64,000 bases of DNA from NCBI GenBank assembly GCA_965153455.1, contig OZ234500.1, positions 4,526,001 through 4,590,000 of the forward strand, written 5' to 3'. A program made the translations under genes and the position numbers. Of the stretch, positions 10,371 through 23,348 are shown in pieces; positions within the stretch are counted from its first letter, which is position 1; each line of letters begins with the position of its first letter. The DNA is from Sphagnum compactum (taxonomy: Eukaryota; Bryophyta; Sphagnopsida; Sphagnales). Under the pieces are notes generated by a model. It searched no databases. It saw nothing but the letters and a program-made list of their open reading frames with translations, and was not told the DNA's origin.

Positions 10371-13300
10371 CTCTGTTGGTAGCAGTGGAAGGACAATTGT
10401 TGTGGTGGATTAAGAGCCAGCAGCAGTTGAAATCAAGTGTCCATAGCTTCCAGTCTTCAATGTTCAGCTCGGTTTTGACTGATACTTGATGACTTGCTGC
10501 AGATACCGAAATCTTTTTGCATGGTAACCCAATTTTCAAGCATTAACATTTGAGGTATGCATCCCCCTCTTGCATAACTTTTTTGTTAAAGAGAAACTAT
10601 TGACTGTAGGCAGAACATTCATCTGAAAAGCTGTTAACAAGCATTGCATGTGTGAATCACACAAAAGAATTTACAAGGATGTTTTGAATACAATTACAGG
10701 ATTGGATTTCAGTAAACTTATCATTCAGCCATTGAACTGAGAGAATTAAGAAAGTCCCACATCCCCTATCTGTTGACTGACTTGATTGAATGCACGAACG
10801 GAAACTCTGATACAAGTGCAGATAAGCAGGTGAATAGTACCATTAGAATCCTGTTGGCTTTGTTGGCTTATCTCCTCATCATAGTTGACAAGAACACAAG
10901 AGCTTCAAGAAAAAGAAATTCCTTGGCTGATTGGACTTAAAGAACCAGGATGACTACCTCATCAGTGCAGGGATAAGAAGAAGTGCAGGGTGGCAGATGC
11001 GCCTGCTGCTGCTGTTTGAGCCGAATGTCCAAATTGAGATTGTGGAGAAAACTCCACAACAACACCAAATGTAACCATTGTGCTAGTTCCAGCCAAACCG
11101 AAAGTAACATGACATGGATGATTGTGGTTGTCACCTAATGTGTGTCAACTCACAAAGGATCTGATCATCCCATTCATCATAAATAGCAGTGACCACTGCC
11201 ATCACTCTGCACTGACTTCATCAGCCCAGGTGGGTATAGGTAGATGTGTAATAATCTGCTGAATTTGTTTGGGGTAAAAATTAGTACAATAATGTGCTTC
11301 TTGATTTTTTGTGTAGACGTAAAATACTCGCAATCTTGATTGCATAAATATTTGCATAGTGAGTTTCTTCTGCATATTCGGATGTGACAGGAAAGACTCA
11401 GCCCAACCAACATTATGGCCAATGAACCATAAAGTTTAGGGTCTAGGGTTTAGTGTTCTGCTCAAGTTTTTGGGTAAACAAATCACAATAATATCTGCAT
11501 CCTGAGCTCACAATGTGGCTTTGGTCATTTTTTGTGAATAGAACAACATATATTTAATGCTAGATGTATTGGGGAAAGCCCTGCTCTCAGGGCATTACAC
11601 CCTGTGAACTGAGGGCAGAGCTTGAGGTTCAAGGCACAATGCCAGGACAGCAGGGCCTTCACTGGTGTAACAACTGAGGAGTGCCATTGTTTGTACAGCT
11701 GAGATTGACTGACTGAAATCAACAGTTTGTGATCCTCATTGGTGAAACACCAAAACATTAAGCATATGTTGAGTGTGTGGTCTCTCCTGAACAGAGAGTC
11801 CACTCGCTTAAGGGTGCTTCCTATCTCTCTCTTGGATTGTTGCCAAAAGACTATCACTGGGTAAATCTGACTGCCATAGGTTAGCAAATACTATGGGAGA
11901 CCCTCATCCTCATTGATCACCTATCAGTTATTCGGCACAATCTAAATTCCCCTAGCACCTTCCCAACTAAATCCTAAGGTAACTCTTCTCCATCTTATTC
12001 TCCCGTTGGCCAGGCCATTACTAATTTGCGGATCCTTGCATTGACTATGATATCAATACTTAGGTCTAAGAACAATTGCTTGCTCATATCTTTCTCATAG
12101 CTCTAGATTTATTTTCAAGATCCTTTTTAGAAATATCACAACCTCTCCTTCATCCATTAATGATAGTAACTCCAAGAACTTTTCCCCTCCAAGAGCAATA
12201 TTGAAATTGGGTCCCCTTAGGCTAAATCCTTGCACTCATAACTACAATTGATGATATCATGAAACAAATCCCCCTCTACTCATCTATGACCACAATACGA
12301 AATTCTCAATTTCTAATCTATTGCTAAATTCCTTGTTCCTTGTTTCTCCTTCCTCTTGGTTGGATGTTCACACAAAAGACAACCTAGCTTCACCCATGCA
12401 CAACAACATAAGCTTTAATGTCGTACTATGTTGGGATATTATCCTTATAGTGTTGACATTGTTCCGAGGTGCACTTGTTATGGTTGCTCCATCTTGACAA
12501 TGTTGTTTTGTCTAACAACATTAGTGATCCCCATAGGTTTCCCTTATTGCCTTCCCATTTAGTCGATATATGCTTAAAACTTAACCCAAACACCTACCCA
12601 GTGGCCATGCTTAATCTTGACAACATGGATCCACCTATCAACAATTACTATTATTGAGATATTGTCTCTTCTAATGTTATTGCAACTACAAGGTTAATGC
12701 ATATAGGTCCACATATTGACAACCCTTTCCCTACTCATGCCCATGAAAATATGGATAATGCTAATTTATTATTTACTTATACCTACCTTAAAATTTACCC
12801 AACTACATAATAGGTCCATGCTTAACATCCAAATATAGCAAGAGTATAACAAACCCCATTGTGCAAGCCTTGGGGGGGAAATTAAACTTGGGGAAGTTTT
12901 TAAAATAACAATTAAAAGAAAATCCAAGTTTGTCATGAGAAAATGTAACAAGGCAAATTTTTTACAAATTCAATTTTACAAATAGGTCACATAATTATAA
13001 TGTAATTGTTATTCAGAGAGAATTTGGCACTGGCACATAATATATTGTGAGATCCAACAAATGGTGTACAAAAAATTTAATGATGCGACAAAATCTCTCC
13101 CTAGTGCCAATTATGGCAAATAATTGTTGATGGTAAACCTCCACCACCCATTAGTAGGCTAGGTCCTCCCAATGACCATTATATTATACATAATTGTCCA
13201 TCCCAACTAATTTGTATATTTATATGATAAGCTTCATTTTATTAGTTTGTCAATTTCAAATTTTCAATGTTGTGTTGTGTTTGATATTAATCCAAGAGGA

Positions 13301-13660
13301 TTGTTGTGGGGATAAAGTTCAACATATAATGATTTCACTTGAAATCATATAGTGGAATGATTTTCTTCAGAACATCGAGCTTTAGTTAACTTCATATATA
13401 TTCAATAATAATATCAAGACAATAATTGAAGCAAGGGTTTTTAAAATTAATTAATCATAAATTTTGTGTTTTTGAAAGGTTGGTTAATGCTTCCAATTAT
13501 ATAACAACTCTTTCCAGCTAATTTACACTATTCTTTCCCAAGAAATTCCAAAAAAATTTGTTGTCACAATGCAAAAATTCACCAAAAAATGTTAAATAAA
13601 AATAAAAATTTGTGAAACTTTATAAATATCCCTTTATCAAGGTACCCCTATGAGTTTGGT
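10371..13660. other. Intergenic region, no gene seen
   Basis: No open frame with coding character is present. A relative of the 4090-4290 repeat lies at 11040-11260. The block 11900-13660 is AT-rich with short unremarkable frames only. I see no RNA gene. Confidence 0.5.
11040..11260. repeat. Diverged dispersed repeat, copy 2 (relative at 4090-4290)
   Basis: Aligns in direct orientation with 4090-4290 through several ordered blocks, including AAATAGCAGTGAC and TGACTTCATCAGC, with substitutions and indels between. See the entry at 4090-4290 for detail. Confidence 0.55.
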
Positions 13661-13666
13661 ATTTAT

Positions 13667-13980
13667 ATTCTAAGATAGGTATTTATTTGTTTGGATTTGA
13701 CCATGCCATAACCTTTCCAAACCATGGACCTCTTTCACATTTTTTTGTCAAAAAGCCCTTGACAAAGCAGTGTGAAAATTTTTCATTAGCAAATTTTGGA
13801 TCAATAAATGAAAAGTTATAAAATTTAAAGTGATTTTCATTTTTGGAATTCAATGTTAAAAAATTAAATAATTTTTTCATAAAAACTTTGAAGTTAAGCT
13901 CATATTGATTGAAATAATAGTTGGATGGGCAACTTTATAGACAATTTAATATACTTGGGTCAATGGCATGGGGGCCTACT
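13667..13980. repeat. Dispersed repeat family, copy A
   Basis: This ~310-base unit is followed directly by a diverged second copy (13985-14290), and a third copy lies inverted at about 41950-42200. Shared blocks include AAGATAGGTATTTATTTGTTTG, ACCATGG near the start, CTTGACAAAGCAGTGTG and CAAATTTTGGATCAA. Read on the minus strand, copy A encodes HCFVKGFLTKKCERGP, close to a phrase encoded by the third copy, so the family may derive from a protein-coding element. Confidence 0.75.
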
Positions 13981-13984
13981 TGTT

Positions 13985-14290
13985 TATATTAAGATAGGTG
14001 TTTATTTGTTTGAATGTGATCACAGTGTAACTCTCCCGACCATGGGGCCTTTGTTCTATTTTTGTTAATATTGGAATGCCTTGACAATTCAATTTACATG
14101 TTTGTCAGTTCACAAATTTTGGACCAACATCAAGCAAAAGTTACTGAATTTAAAGTATTTTTGTTGCTGAAATTAAAATTAAAATTAATTAAACAAAGTT
14201 CAACCCATATAATATTTTGATAGGTGACCCTACAAGATATACTTGCCATAGGGGACAATTAGTATCGTATGGTAACATTTAAATTGTGTG
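13985..14290. repeat. Dispersed repeat family, copy B (tandem to copy A)
   Basis: It repeats the order of blocks in copy A: AAGATAGGTGTTTATTTGTTTG, GACCATGGGGCC, CCTTGACAATTC, CACAAATTTTGGACCAACAT and AAGTTACTGAATTTAAAGT. It is more diverged and keeps no open frame. The tandem arrangement suggests an old local duplication or tandem insertion. Confidence 0.7.
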
Positions 14291-17200
14291 TGGACAAAAA
14301 CATTTTCAACAATAGACCCTAGAGCAAGATGCAATGCATCTCCCATGAAACATGCATATAGCTTTGTCATTCATTAGCATTGATATCAATCTTTTCAATC
14401 GATGAGACATATGTTGCATAATATTCATAGCCGGAGGTAAAAACTAAAAACAACACTTTGTGCCCCTATCTTGAAATGGTATGATATGACAAGATAGATC
14501 AAAATTGCGATGAATTTGTGAGTTTGTTAGTTAATTGTGAAAATTGTCAAACATGGGATAACATATCTTTCTCACAAATTGTTATTTACAAAACAACATT
14601 ATCATAAAACTAAATGAGAAAAATAATCTATTGTGTTAGTCACCAAACATTAAGACACAATGGTTTCCAATGCTACATAAAGTGAGTGAGGATTGTCTGT
14701 TAAACATCACCAAGTATTTTTCCATTTCCATTAAGACACTTTAGGAAGAGAAGAGAGTTAATTGAGGTTAATGAAGATACTTTAAGAAAAGCAAGGAATT
14801 AATTGAAGTTAAAAGTGGTTCCAATTCAAGTGTTATACATAGATAGCCAAACTCCTACCTATTGATTTTCATCTTGTCAAAGCCTACAAATTCTCATTCC
14901 CAATTTTCATAGGTATTGTTTGTGCATATCAAATGTTTTCATTCTCAACAATTTTGTTGTAATTATAATCAATATATGTCATAATTGTGTTCCAATGCTC
15001 AATGTGTAACAATCTACTTAAAAGTTTGGGCAAACAATTTTATGTCCTAAGTTTTAGGAAGCTCTTCATATATAGTTTTGATGTTCATCTATCTCACCCA
15101 CTCCATCTTGTGCTTGTGTGTTCACAACACTATTGGTTGGTTATTTAAAAAACATGCGATTATCAATAACTTTGTTAATAACCTGTTGATTATTGAATTT
15201 TATAAAAATTGATTAGAGAACCTACTTGCATTGTAGGTAGCATTTAAAGAACTAAGAAGGCCTATGTGAGTTAGGTATTGAATTGTCAAAAATTTAATAA
15301 CTCACTTGAATGCTTGGAATTTTCATTTAAGTAGGTTATCAAACTTTAAACTTGTTAAAAGTATTTTTGCACTCTGTAATTCTGGTTTTTTTGAAAATTT
15401 GAAACTTTTTCCAAGAACAACCCTATTTCCAAGAAAAGAGGTCAAGTCCCAAAATAATATATTTTCTATTTTCTCAAAACTCTTCTCAATTATTTTGAGC
15501 AAACAATCTACCATTTTCCTAACAACAGGTTGTTGGAAATTGAATGTTGTTGTTGTTTTCCTTTTTTGAAAAAAACTCTAAAACCTATTTAGGTTGTATA
15601 AATGTTTGGCAATTATAAAATGGGTATTTGATAATTCATTCTTATACATAAGAACCAAGTAACACAAAAAGAAGAAAAATTGAGTTAATCCATAACAAAA
15701 GATATTAGTTTGATGAGGAAATTAATTACATGCAATATATGATATATATATGTTATTGATGCCTTATGTGGTGCCAAAAGTTTTAAAAAAAGAAAGAAAA
15801 AACTCTACCAATTTTGGAAAAAAGTAGTAACTGGCCATCACTGGTTTGCACTCTCTTTGGGCCTTTTGTGATTTCTCAATACAATGTAAACCAAGATAAA
15901 ATTTTGTAAAGAAAAAGAAAAAGAAACACCAGACAAGGGACCGAGAGAAAGCACCAAAGTCCAAACAAAAAACCACACCCAAAAGTGCAGAACGCACAAT
16001 GGGGAGTGCTAAAAAGGAGAAAACACTAAACCTAAGAATGTTAACAGTTTCAAAGTTGTTTCCAGAAGTTGCCCATCAATGGTCACCCAAGTGTTGCACA
16101 TACATTCAAATATGGAAAGAATGTGAAAAAAGGTCTCAAGTGTCTATCTTGTTAACAAGTAGAATATATTTTAGTGATTAGAAATATTTGCAACTCAAAA
16201 ACTTAATCAATCTTTTTTTGGTTAAAGTTCTTGGATAGTTTTGGGTGCTAATTTGCAGTGGTGCCCAACACATGACAAAGGAACAATTTTAAATTAAAAA
16301 ATGACAATGTGCATCGTTTAAAGAAAAACCATGATGGATTGAATGCCATTGAAGGAAAGTTCTAGTGTTTACATGTGCAAGTAAAGTGAATGAATTGAAC
16401 TTATAAATAGAATTTGGAATTAATTGAGAGATTTTGGTGTTAATCATGAATAGAGTCATGGGAGAATATGCTTCAGCTCATTTTGAAGTTTTTGGTGTTG
16501 GTGATGATTAGGAACTTGAATCAAAGGGATGTGCTTTTTGTAGCTTCGTGCAAAATTTTGTCTACGGTGGCAAAAATTCACACCCAGCAGAAGAAACATT
16601 GCTTGTCATGCTTCAAATTTTCTTCAATACTTAAAGTTTAGTGAGAGTTGGATTGCCACTCCATGGATTGAGATATCTCTCTCTCTCTATGTTGAGACAC
16701 ACTTGGATGTTCTCAACTTCGTAATGTGTTTGGAAACATGTCGTTGAGGGTAAAGATGTTAGTAACACACGTACAGAAAGAGATGTGTTAGGCAGCGGAG
16801 GTTTGTTTCTTCTGCATTGAAATGAGAGGGAAGAAGGTGTTTAGAAGAAAAAGAAAACTCAGGCAAATGTTTGTTGGCTCTGTCTGTCTGCCCTATGAGG
16901 AAGAGACTATGGAACAACGTAGTTTTCACTCAGTCTCACATTTTGAAGAGTGTTTGCTAACTGTTACTATGTACAGTGAGTTCACTTTTGAGAGCGTCAT
17001 AAAACACATTTCCAATTTGAACTTTTGCTGGTTTAGTTGTTTTGAAAAGAGCTTCATAAAACGCATTTCCTATTTGAACTTTTGCTGGTTTAGTTGTTTT
17101 GAAAAGAGCTTCACCAAGTGTCACTGGATATAGGGTAAGAAACATTATTGTTTAGGCGCCTCCTGAGTTTGGGGCCCCATCTGAGGGCTATTGCCTGAGG

Positions 17201-17758
17201 CTGCTGTGAGAGAAAACAGGGCAAAAACTCAAAAAAGATTGTTCCTTAACTTGTTGCATAAAAAACTTTTCAAAATTTGCTGAACTTACAAAAGTCGAAG
17301 GTGCTTTGCTAGCTAATGTGGGAAGGTTCAGTTCTACTTGGAAGGGACATTCTGCCAAGGGTGGTCACTGAAAATGCATGGAATTTTTTTGAAAAGTTGT
17401 TGATGGTGATTTCACTCTTGGGGAACAGCATGGAACACCATCCCTGTTTGAACTGTTGTTGCTGGAGGTTTGGTGAAAGGAAAAGGAACGGCCGGCAGCT
17501 CCGACTATCACGCCTGCAACCTTTCACCCTGCTGCTGCGACGCTCCACCCCAAAATTCACTCTCCCCTGCACACACCATCACCATCGCACAATCCGCAGC
17601 ACGCACGCTTAGAGCCTAAGCGTCAACCACCCAATGCAATTTCTAACTTCAAGTTTTTTTTCACTACTGCCGACAGCAGAACTTTTACAAACCAAATGCA
17701 ATTTCCAACTTCATTATTTGCGAACAGAACTTTACAAACCAACATGGAAGAAGAATTG
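14291..17758. other. AT-rich intergenic region, no gene seen
   Basis: Only short frames are present, none with recognisable features. A 57-bp tandem repeat lies at 16991-17118 and a CT run near 16676-16690. A GC-richer island at 17440-17640 has a 98-codon frame with no recognisable motif and probably belongs to the upstream flank of the gene that starts at 18225. Confidence 0.45.
16991..17118. repeat. Tandem repeat, 57-bp period, 2.2 copies
   Basis: AGAGCGTCATAAAAC at 16991 recurs as AGAGCTTCATAAAAC at 17048 and AGAGCTTCACC at 17105, period 57. The two full copies are nearly identical. The period is 19 codons, so frames on both strands stay open and show an internal repeat (plus strand phrase FCWFSCFEKSF twice). 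I see no coding evidence beyond that. Confidence 0.9.
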
Positions 17759-17821
17759 TAGGCATTGAAGATTATGGAGCTGAGATCGACCGCATTTTGG
17801 TCGTGAATTTCACTTGCCAGC

Positions 17822-18005
17822 GATGATGATGATGATTATGATGATGATGATGATGGTTCGGGATGCTAGAATCGAACGTATTGATTTTTTTCTGCACTTT
17901 CTTCGTCTTCTTCTGCTGCGCGACGTTTGATCAGCAAGCTCAGAATCCTAGCTCTCTTTTGTTCGAGTCCCAGGTGAAGAAGAAGAAGAAGAAGCAGAAG
18001 AAGTA
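17822..18005 (+). repeat. GAT and GAA microsatellites in the presumed 5' leader
   Basis: A GAT run at 17822-17855 and a GAA/CAG run at about 17977-18005 lie 200-400 bases before the ATG at 18225. Purine triplet runs of this kind are common in plant 5' leaders; a similar GAA run precedes the exon at 32959. They support a leader but do not prove a start site. Confidence 0.6.
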
Positions 18006-18114
18006 GATTTGCGCACTAGCGGAAGTTGCACCACAAGCAGGATGTTTTTGGTTTAGAGAAAGTTTGAATGGCTTCTCATGACCACACAAGACTCAATTGT
18101 TGTAGTTCGTGACA

Positions 18115-18130
18115 CCCCCCCCCCCCCCCC
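18115..18130. repeat. Poly-C run of 16 followed by ACAA repeats
   Basis: Sixteen consecutive C on the plus strand (G16 on the other) are followed by a short A run and ACAA repeats to about 18157. It is ~95 bases upstream of the ATG at 18225. G16 could form a G-quadruplex, but a run of this kind is also a frequent assembly-error site. Confidence 0.85.
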
Positions 18131-18224
18131 ACAAAAAAAAACAAACAAACAAACAAAAAGTTCATCATAGCAAAGGATTTTGATTCTGAAAACAACAAGT
18201 AAGTAGTAGGCGCGGGGTGCTAAA

Positions 18225-21200
18225 ATGTCGGAACAAGTGCACTCTGCTCCTCCTGGTGGGTGGCCTATAGAGCCCGTCAATGCCGACAGATGGGCTGACA
18301 CCATGCTCAAGAACTGGAAGGTACGCTAGCTGATGAAAAAAAATCTCAGAGAGTCTTGCACAAAATTGTCTCTTTGATCACTACCTTCCCACGATTTTAC
18401 AAGACCATGGGGGTTGGAATCTTCTTGTGAATTCATGTGCTCTTGAGAGGGGTTTTGAGAGATTTGTACTGCTAGTGATTTCCTGGCTGATGCCGATCGT
18501 TTTGTTTCTGGGCTGGCATGACAATGGACATATGATTCGAGACCTCCAGGTTGCAACATATCACAAGGGAATTGAATTGCAAAAGAGGAACATCTCTCTT
18601 CCAGATATTGGTGGGTTATAGAGTAGAGATTGTGCAGTCTGTTGTACCTATGCTGTTGTTTGTCAGTTCTCGCTCAAAACAGAAATAATTGCCAGCTGTA
18701 AGAATCAGCTTGTAGATCTCTCTACTGACTGAGGGAACAAAGAAGAATGTACAAAGATTCAATGCCCCAGCTAAGTTACGTAAATCCTTATATCAACAAT
18801 ACTGAAGTTGTTTCTTGCAGACAATTGTGCACCTGGGGAGTTTGTCAACACCCCAAGATCGCTTCAAGCATGCCTCTACCTTGGTATTGATCCACAAGAG
18901 ATTGAAAACAAGTATGTCTTCTTTACTGCTCTCTGCATCTATCTATCTGTCTGTCTATCGATCTATGCCTCTAAGAGTTTCTCAGTTGTGTGGAGTTCTG
19001 TAGTCTTGGCAGTACAAGTTGACATGGTCTGTATATCCTCATTTGCAAAGCACTTTGCACTTCATTGACAACATAGTCATGGGCACAAAATACTGCAATT
19101 CATATGTCTTGCAGAGGTAGAGACTATTTCGTAGAAAGGGGTTTGAGGCTGGAGCTTCAGGAGATGAAGTTCCAGTATTATGAGAAGGAAAGGAAAGGTA
19201 CGTGATGGATGAGCATTTCTTTCATTATGTGCTATTTTTTTCATTTGGACCTTGCATTTGCAGAAGACCTTGATACTCATCTGAAATCTCTGTATAATGT
19301 AGATGTCAAATTTTGAGGATGCCGGACTGACTCTTTAGCATACTAGGTAGCCTCTTGGTGTGTCTTCTAGGGTTTCACACACCGCTGGAAGAGATGCCAT
19401 CTGTATGATTCTTGCAAAGATCTTGTACATCGTTCTAGATCGACAGTGGTAGTGACAAAGTTGTGGTGCCGGGAAGAATGGACTGATACTACTATAATCA
19501 TGCACAATGTGATTCATGAAGGCAACAGTTCATTTCTTTGTATGTTGGTGGAAGAACTGATGCTGAATTCATAGAATCCATGGTTGTGAACCAGAGAAAA
19601 TTATAAAACTCACTGAAGAAAGAAACAGAATCATCAAGGAACATGACACTGCAAGTATAATCAGCATTGACAGTAATATTGTCACTCAACATGGTGGTGA
19701 GGGGAAGAAAGGTGCGGCAACCACTGCACAGCTCAAGGTAAGTCTACTTTTGTTCTACCCACCAATCCACCCATCATAGATCTCTCTTCCCCTCTGAGGT
19801 TTCTCAGCATTCCCATCATCATCCCATTCCACAACTTGAATGAACCTCCTCCATTGCTGCACAGTTTCCCTTCTTGTGAAAGACCTTAAGACAGCAATTT
19901 ACCTGGCTATTCCTGTTTACTGCTGAAACATATATCTCATAATCATATGATTTGGCTGACTTTTACAAGATGGCTGATTGGGTGGCTTGAGAATCAATGA
20001 TGCAGGCTGACCAAAAGGCAGACGCTGCACGTAGACGGCAGGAGCAAGACAGGGAGAAAAAAAAGAAGTTTGAAGTCATGAGAGCAGTAAGCTGGATACT
20101 GGGGGACTGATTGCAAGTCTCTTTCCTTATGACTCTACTGTCTGTGTACTGTGCTTGAGATGATAAGTTTTCCAAGGAAAACTGTTTATCTCGATTGTTG
20201 CCCATGTGTTTGTTTCCTGTCAACAGGTGAATTTGAGTTTGTAGTATATAGCCAAAGTATTTGAAATGGAAAAGTTGCAAATTCCTGAAAGAGAAACTTT
20301 TTCGGTCTCTAGTTGCTTAATCAGTCTTACAGTTTACTCTGTTTTCCTGAGTTGTTGCAGCAAATGCAAGCAGATGCTGAGCGAGTGTTAGCTATGCAAA
20401 AGAAGAAGCATGCTGAACAGGTACCTAGTATGTCCAATCTGGTCAATGAATATATGACTGTAAATCTATTCATGTCATCATCAGAGTCAACAAAAATGCT
20501 ATGCACAGTGCAATAAAGCCTATTCTGATTTTCTTTATGCATCTGGAAGTAATACATATACCCAAATGATCAGAATAATCTCTGTGGGGATTTGTGTCTA
20601 TTGACAGAAAGCAGAAAAGAAAAGAAAGGACAAAGAATTTGCTGCAAGAATGCGAGAGAATGAGTTGCAAAGACTCAGAGATGTGAGTATTGAAGGTTAC
20701 CCAAAATATTATATATTCTGTTATTCTTTAGTGAAGAGCTCATAGGAAGATTGGAAGTTGCTGCTGCGAGCTCTATGTTCTCAACAACAATGTGTGATGC
20801 TTGTTTGGAACACTGCTTTCATTACAAGAACTTGTAAGGCTATCCATCTTGTTGTGGACTGGACAAGATTTTCATCTTACAGAAATTGCTGCAATGAAGT
20901 TGGATCAAAGTGTTCTGTAGTTTGTCCAATTCTTCCCATGGTTTTCAATCATGCTTGATGGAACCACCACCTACATGGAACACACCAATGATGCTCTCTG
21001 GTTGGACTTTATCTCAGGAAGAGGAGTTGGAGAGAAAGGCACGAAAATTGGCAGAAGAGCGTTACAAAGAAGAAATGGCCCTGGCAGTTGCAAATGCCAT
21101 CAAACTGGTCATTGTCCCCCTCTCTTCCTTGAGCTCAGGACAACATTCATCTTGTATCTTTTGTGAAGCTGCAAACACTAAGTGCAATTGTCTGTTTGTA

Positions 21201-23348
21201 GTAGCTTTCCCATTGGATCTTTGCCAGGACTTTGAGTTCAGACACCACCCAAATACAGAAGCCTCTTGCTCTGACAGTGTGTTTCTTTCAATTTACCAGA
21301 AAAAAGCAAAGAAGGCAGCAAGACTCAAAGAGCAAGAAAGGTCCCGGAAACAGGCAGAGTTTCAAAAGCAGTTAGAGCAGATGCAAGAAGACATCATAAA
21401 GGTTTGATTCATGATGCTTCAAGCACTTGCAGACATCAATGGAGAAAATTTGATGGACAAGGTTGCTGTTAGATAGCCAAGCAGGGATTTCAAGAGGGTT
21501 TTGTGCAGAGCCAATTGATATGATTTCCTGAGGAACCGAACAAAGTCTGATTCTGGGGATGTGGACCTCTGGATAATGCAGGAGGCCATGAAAAAGATGA
21601 AGGAACTGCAAGCTCGGGATGCTGTTCGCAAAAGATTGCAGGCACAGAAGAAGAAAGAAATGGCTGAAATCAATGCATTGGTACGGGCAGAAGCTGAGAA
21701 ACGCCAAGCTGATGCTCTAGCAACATGGCTAGGTTTTCTACAAAAGCGTAAAGATGACTATGCTGCAAAGTGTGAAGTATGTTTTTTGTTTCTTACACTC
21801 CTTCCTGAAGTATGTGATTTTGTGTTTCTTTCACTCCTTTCTCTAGCTCCATCACCTTCCAGGCAGCACCTATGACCATATAAATTTCAAGGAATTCAGC
21901 TCAATCATGTGGGGCTTGTTGCAATCAGAATCCTCGAATTTATGCTATCAGACAGCTTGACTCAAAGTTGTAAAGCACAGAGTTACTAGTCTATTTCTTG
22001 CTGTGAACTTGTTGTTTTGCAGAAGCTTAAATGAGCAAAAACCTGTAAATTTTTGCATTGGAAGTAGTAGTAGCAGATTGGTGAAGATTATTATGTTTTA
22101 CTGTAATAACAGGCACTGCGGATTAGAAGAAAGGAAAAGATGGTCTTATGGAGGAAGATGCAAAAGGAAAAGAAAGAAGCTGAGGAAAAGAAGCTGCAGG
22201 AGAGGCACCAAATTCTCCTCAATTCAATTGCTATCCGTGAAAAGCGGGCTATGGTAAATGACCAAACAATTTGCAATTAGACACCTATATAAGACAATTA
22301 CTTACAGTGATTCATGCCTCTCATGGTCAACATATAGAACATGTGCCATTTCTTTCACCAATCCACATTCAGAAGAATTGGGCAACAAGGATGTCCAGTT
22401 TCAGTAGGGATCTTTGAGACTTGATTTGATGCGTCATGTATTGAAAGTGGTCCTAGTTTGTTTGCGCAACTGAAAAATCCCTCAAGCAAATAGGCGCAAT
22501 GCCCATCTTTTAGAGTGAAAACATATACGTAACCAATTAGGTGAGTACTCAGATTGCCAGATAGGGTTTCTCTCCTGTTACAGATCTGTGGACACTCTGT
22601 TTGATAAGACATCAGGCACAAGACACAATGCCCTGTGGTGTCTGTAGTCTGTACCTTCACAATTGTGTGAATATGTCAGTTTTGTGTTCCCATTTTGTCC
22701 TTGTGGTGATGATGGTTGGATTGGATCCCCCCACTGGATTACAGGGTATAAAGAAGAAATCAAATGATAAAGACAGGGCTCTCCGGAGATTCTTAAGAGA
22801 ACGGGATTTGATGAGGTGGCATCATAATGTCGAGCAAAATCTGCAAGCTGGTGCTCAATATTGGCGTTGTCAAGGAACTGCACGCAAACAGGTACTTTTT
22901 GGTTGTGTTGATTTTAATGTCTTTTTCCACATAGAGCATGAAAATTCAGTTGATGGAGCTAGTGCTGCATATGGCTGGTCATACACAGAAGGAAGGATTA
23001 TGACACTTTTGCTTTCTTCAAAATTCTGACATAGAATTTTAAAGCTTTCCTGAAAATTCTGGATATGTTTGCACTCGGGAATCCAAGAAGAGAGAATTGA
23101 ATTGAGTTGAATTCCTTGCAACTGGAAGACACAAATGAACTTGATTTCTGGTAAGCATTTTTGTGTTTTGGGCAGGGAGCTGATTGAATGTCATGGTTTG
23201 GTAATGGCAGGCGCTTCATAGAAGGCAATTGCTGGATGAGATTGAACTTGAGACAAGAAATATTAGAGCTCTGCTGGATGGTAGGTTACAAGTGCAGAAA
23301 GACCGTCAATTGAGAGAGGCCAAATCTATGTGGGCACAAGCAAAATGA
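18225..23348 (+). CDS. Coiled-coil protein of the CCDC177-like/flagellar type, 14 exons, about 500 residues
   Basis: My exon model: 18225-18320, 18808-18911, 19115-19197, 19264-19291, 19575-19737, 20006-20086, 20361-20420, 20608-20682, 21018-21107, 21300-21401, 21582-21776, 22113-22253, 22745-22891, 23211-23348. Phases agree and it ends in TGA; total 501 codons. Exons 6-14 are solid; the acceptor at 18808 and both ends of the 19264-19291 exon are tentative. The start MSEQVHSAPPGGWPIEPVNA has no upstream alternative that I see. Residues ~45-65 read FVNTPRSLQACLYLGIDPQE, matching the 'SPRS-x2-AC-x2-LGI-x-P-x-E' signature I associate with CCDC177-like proteins. The rest is Lys/Glu/Arg-rich alpha-helical coiled coil ending in KSMWAQAK. 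Such proteins are found mainly in organisms with cilia; role at axoneme or basal body of sperm is inferred. No signal peptide or membrane segment. Existence of the gene is much surer than its family. Confidence 0.8.
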
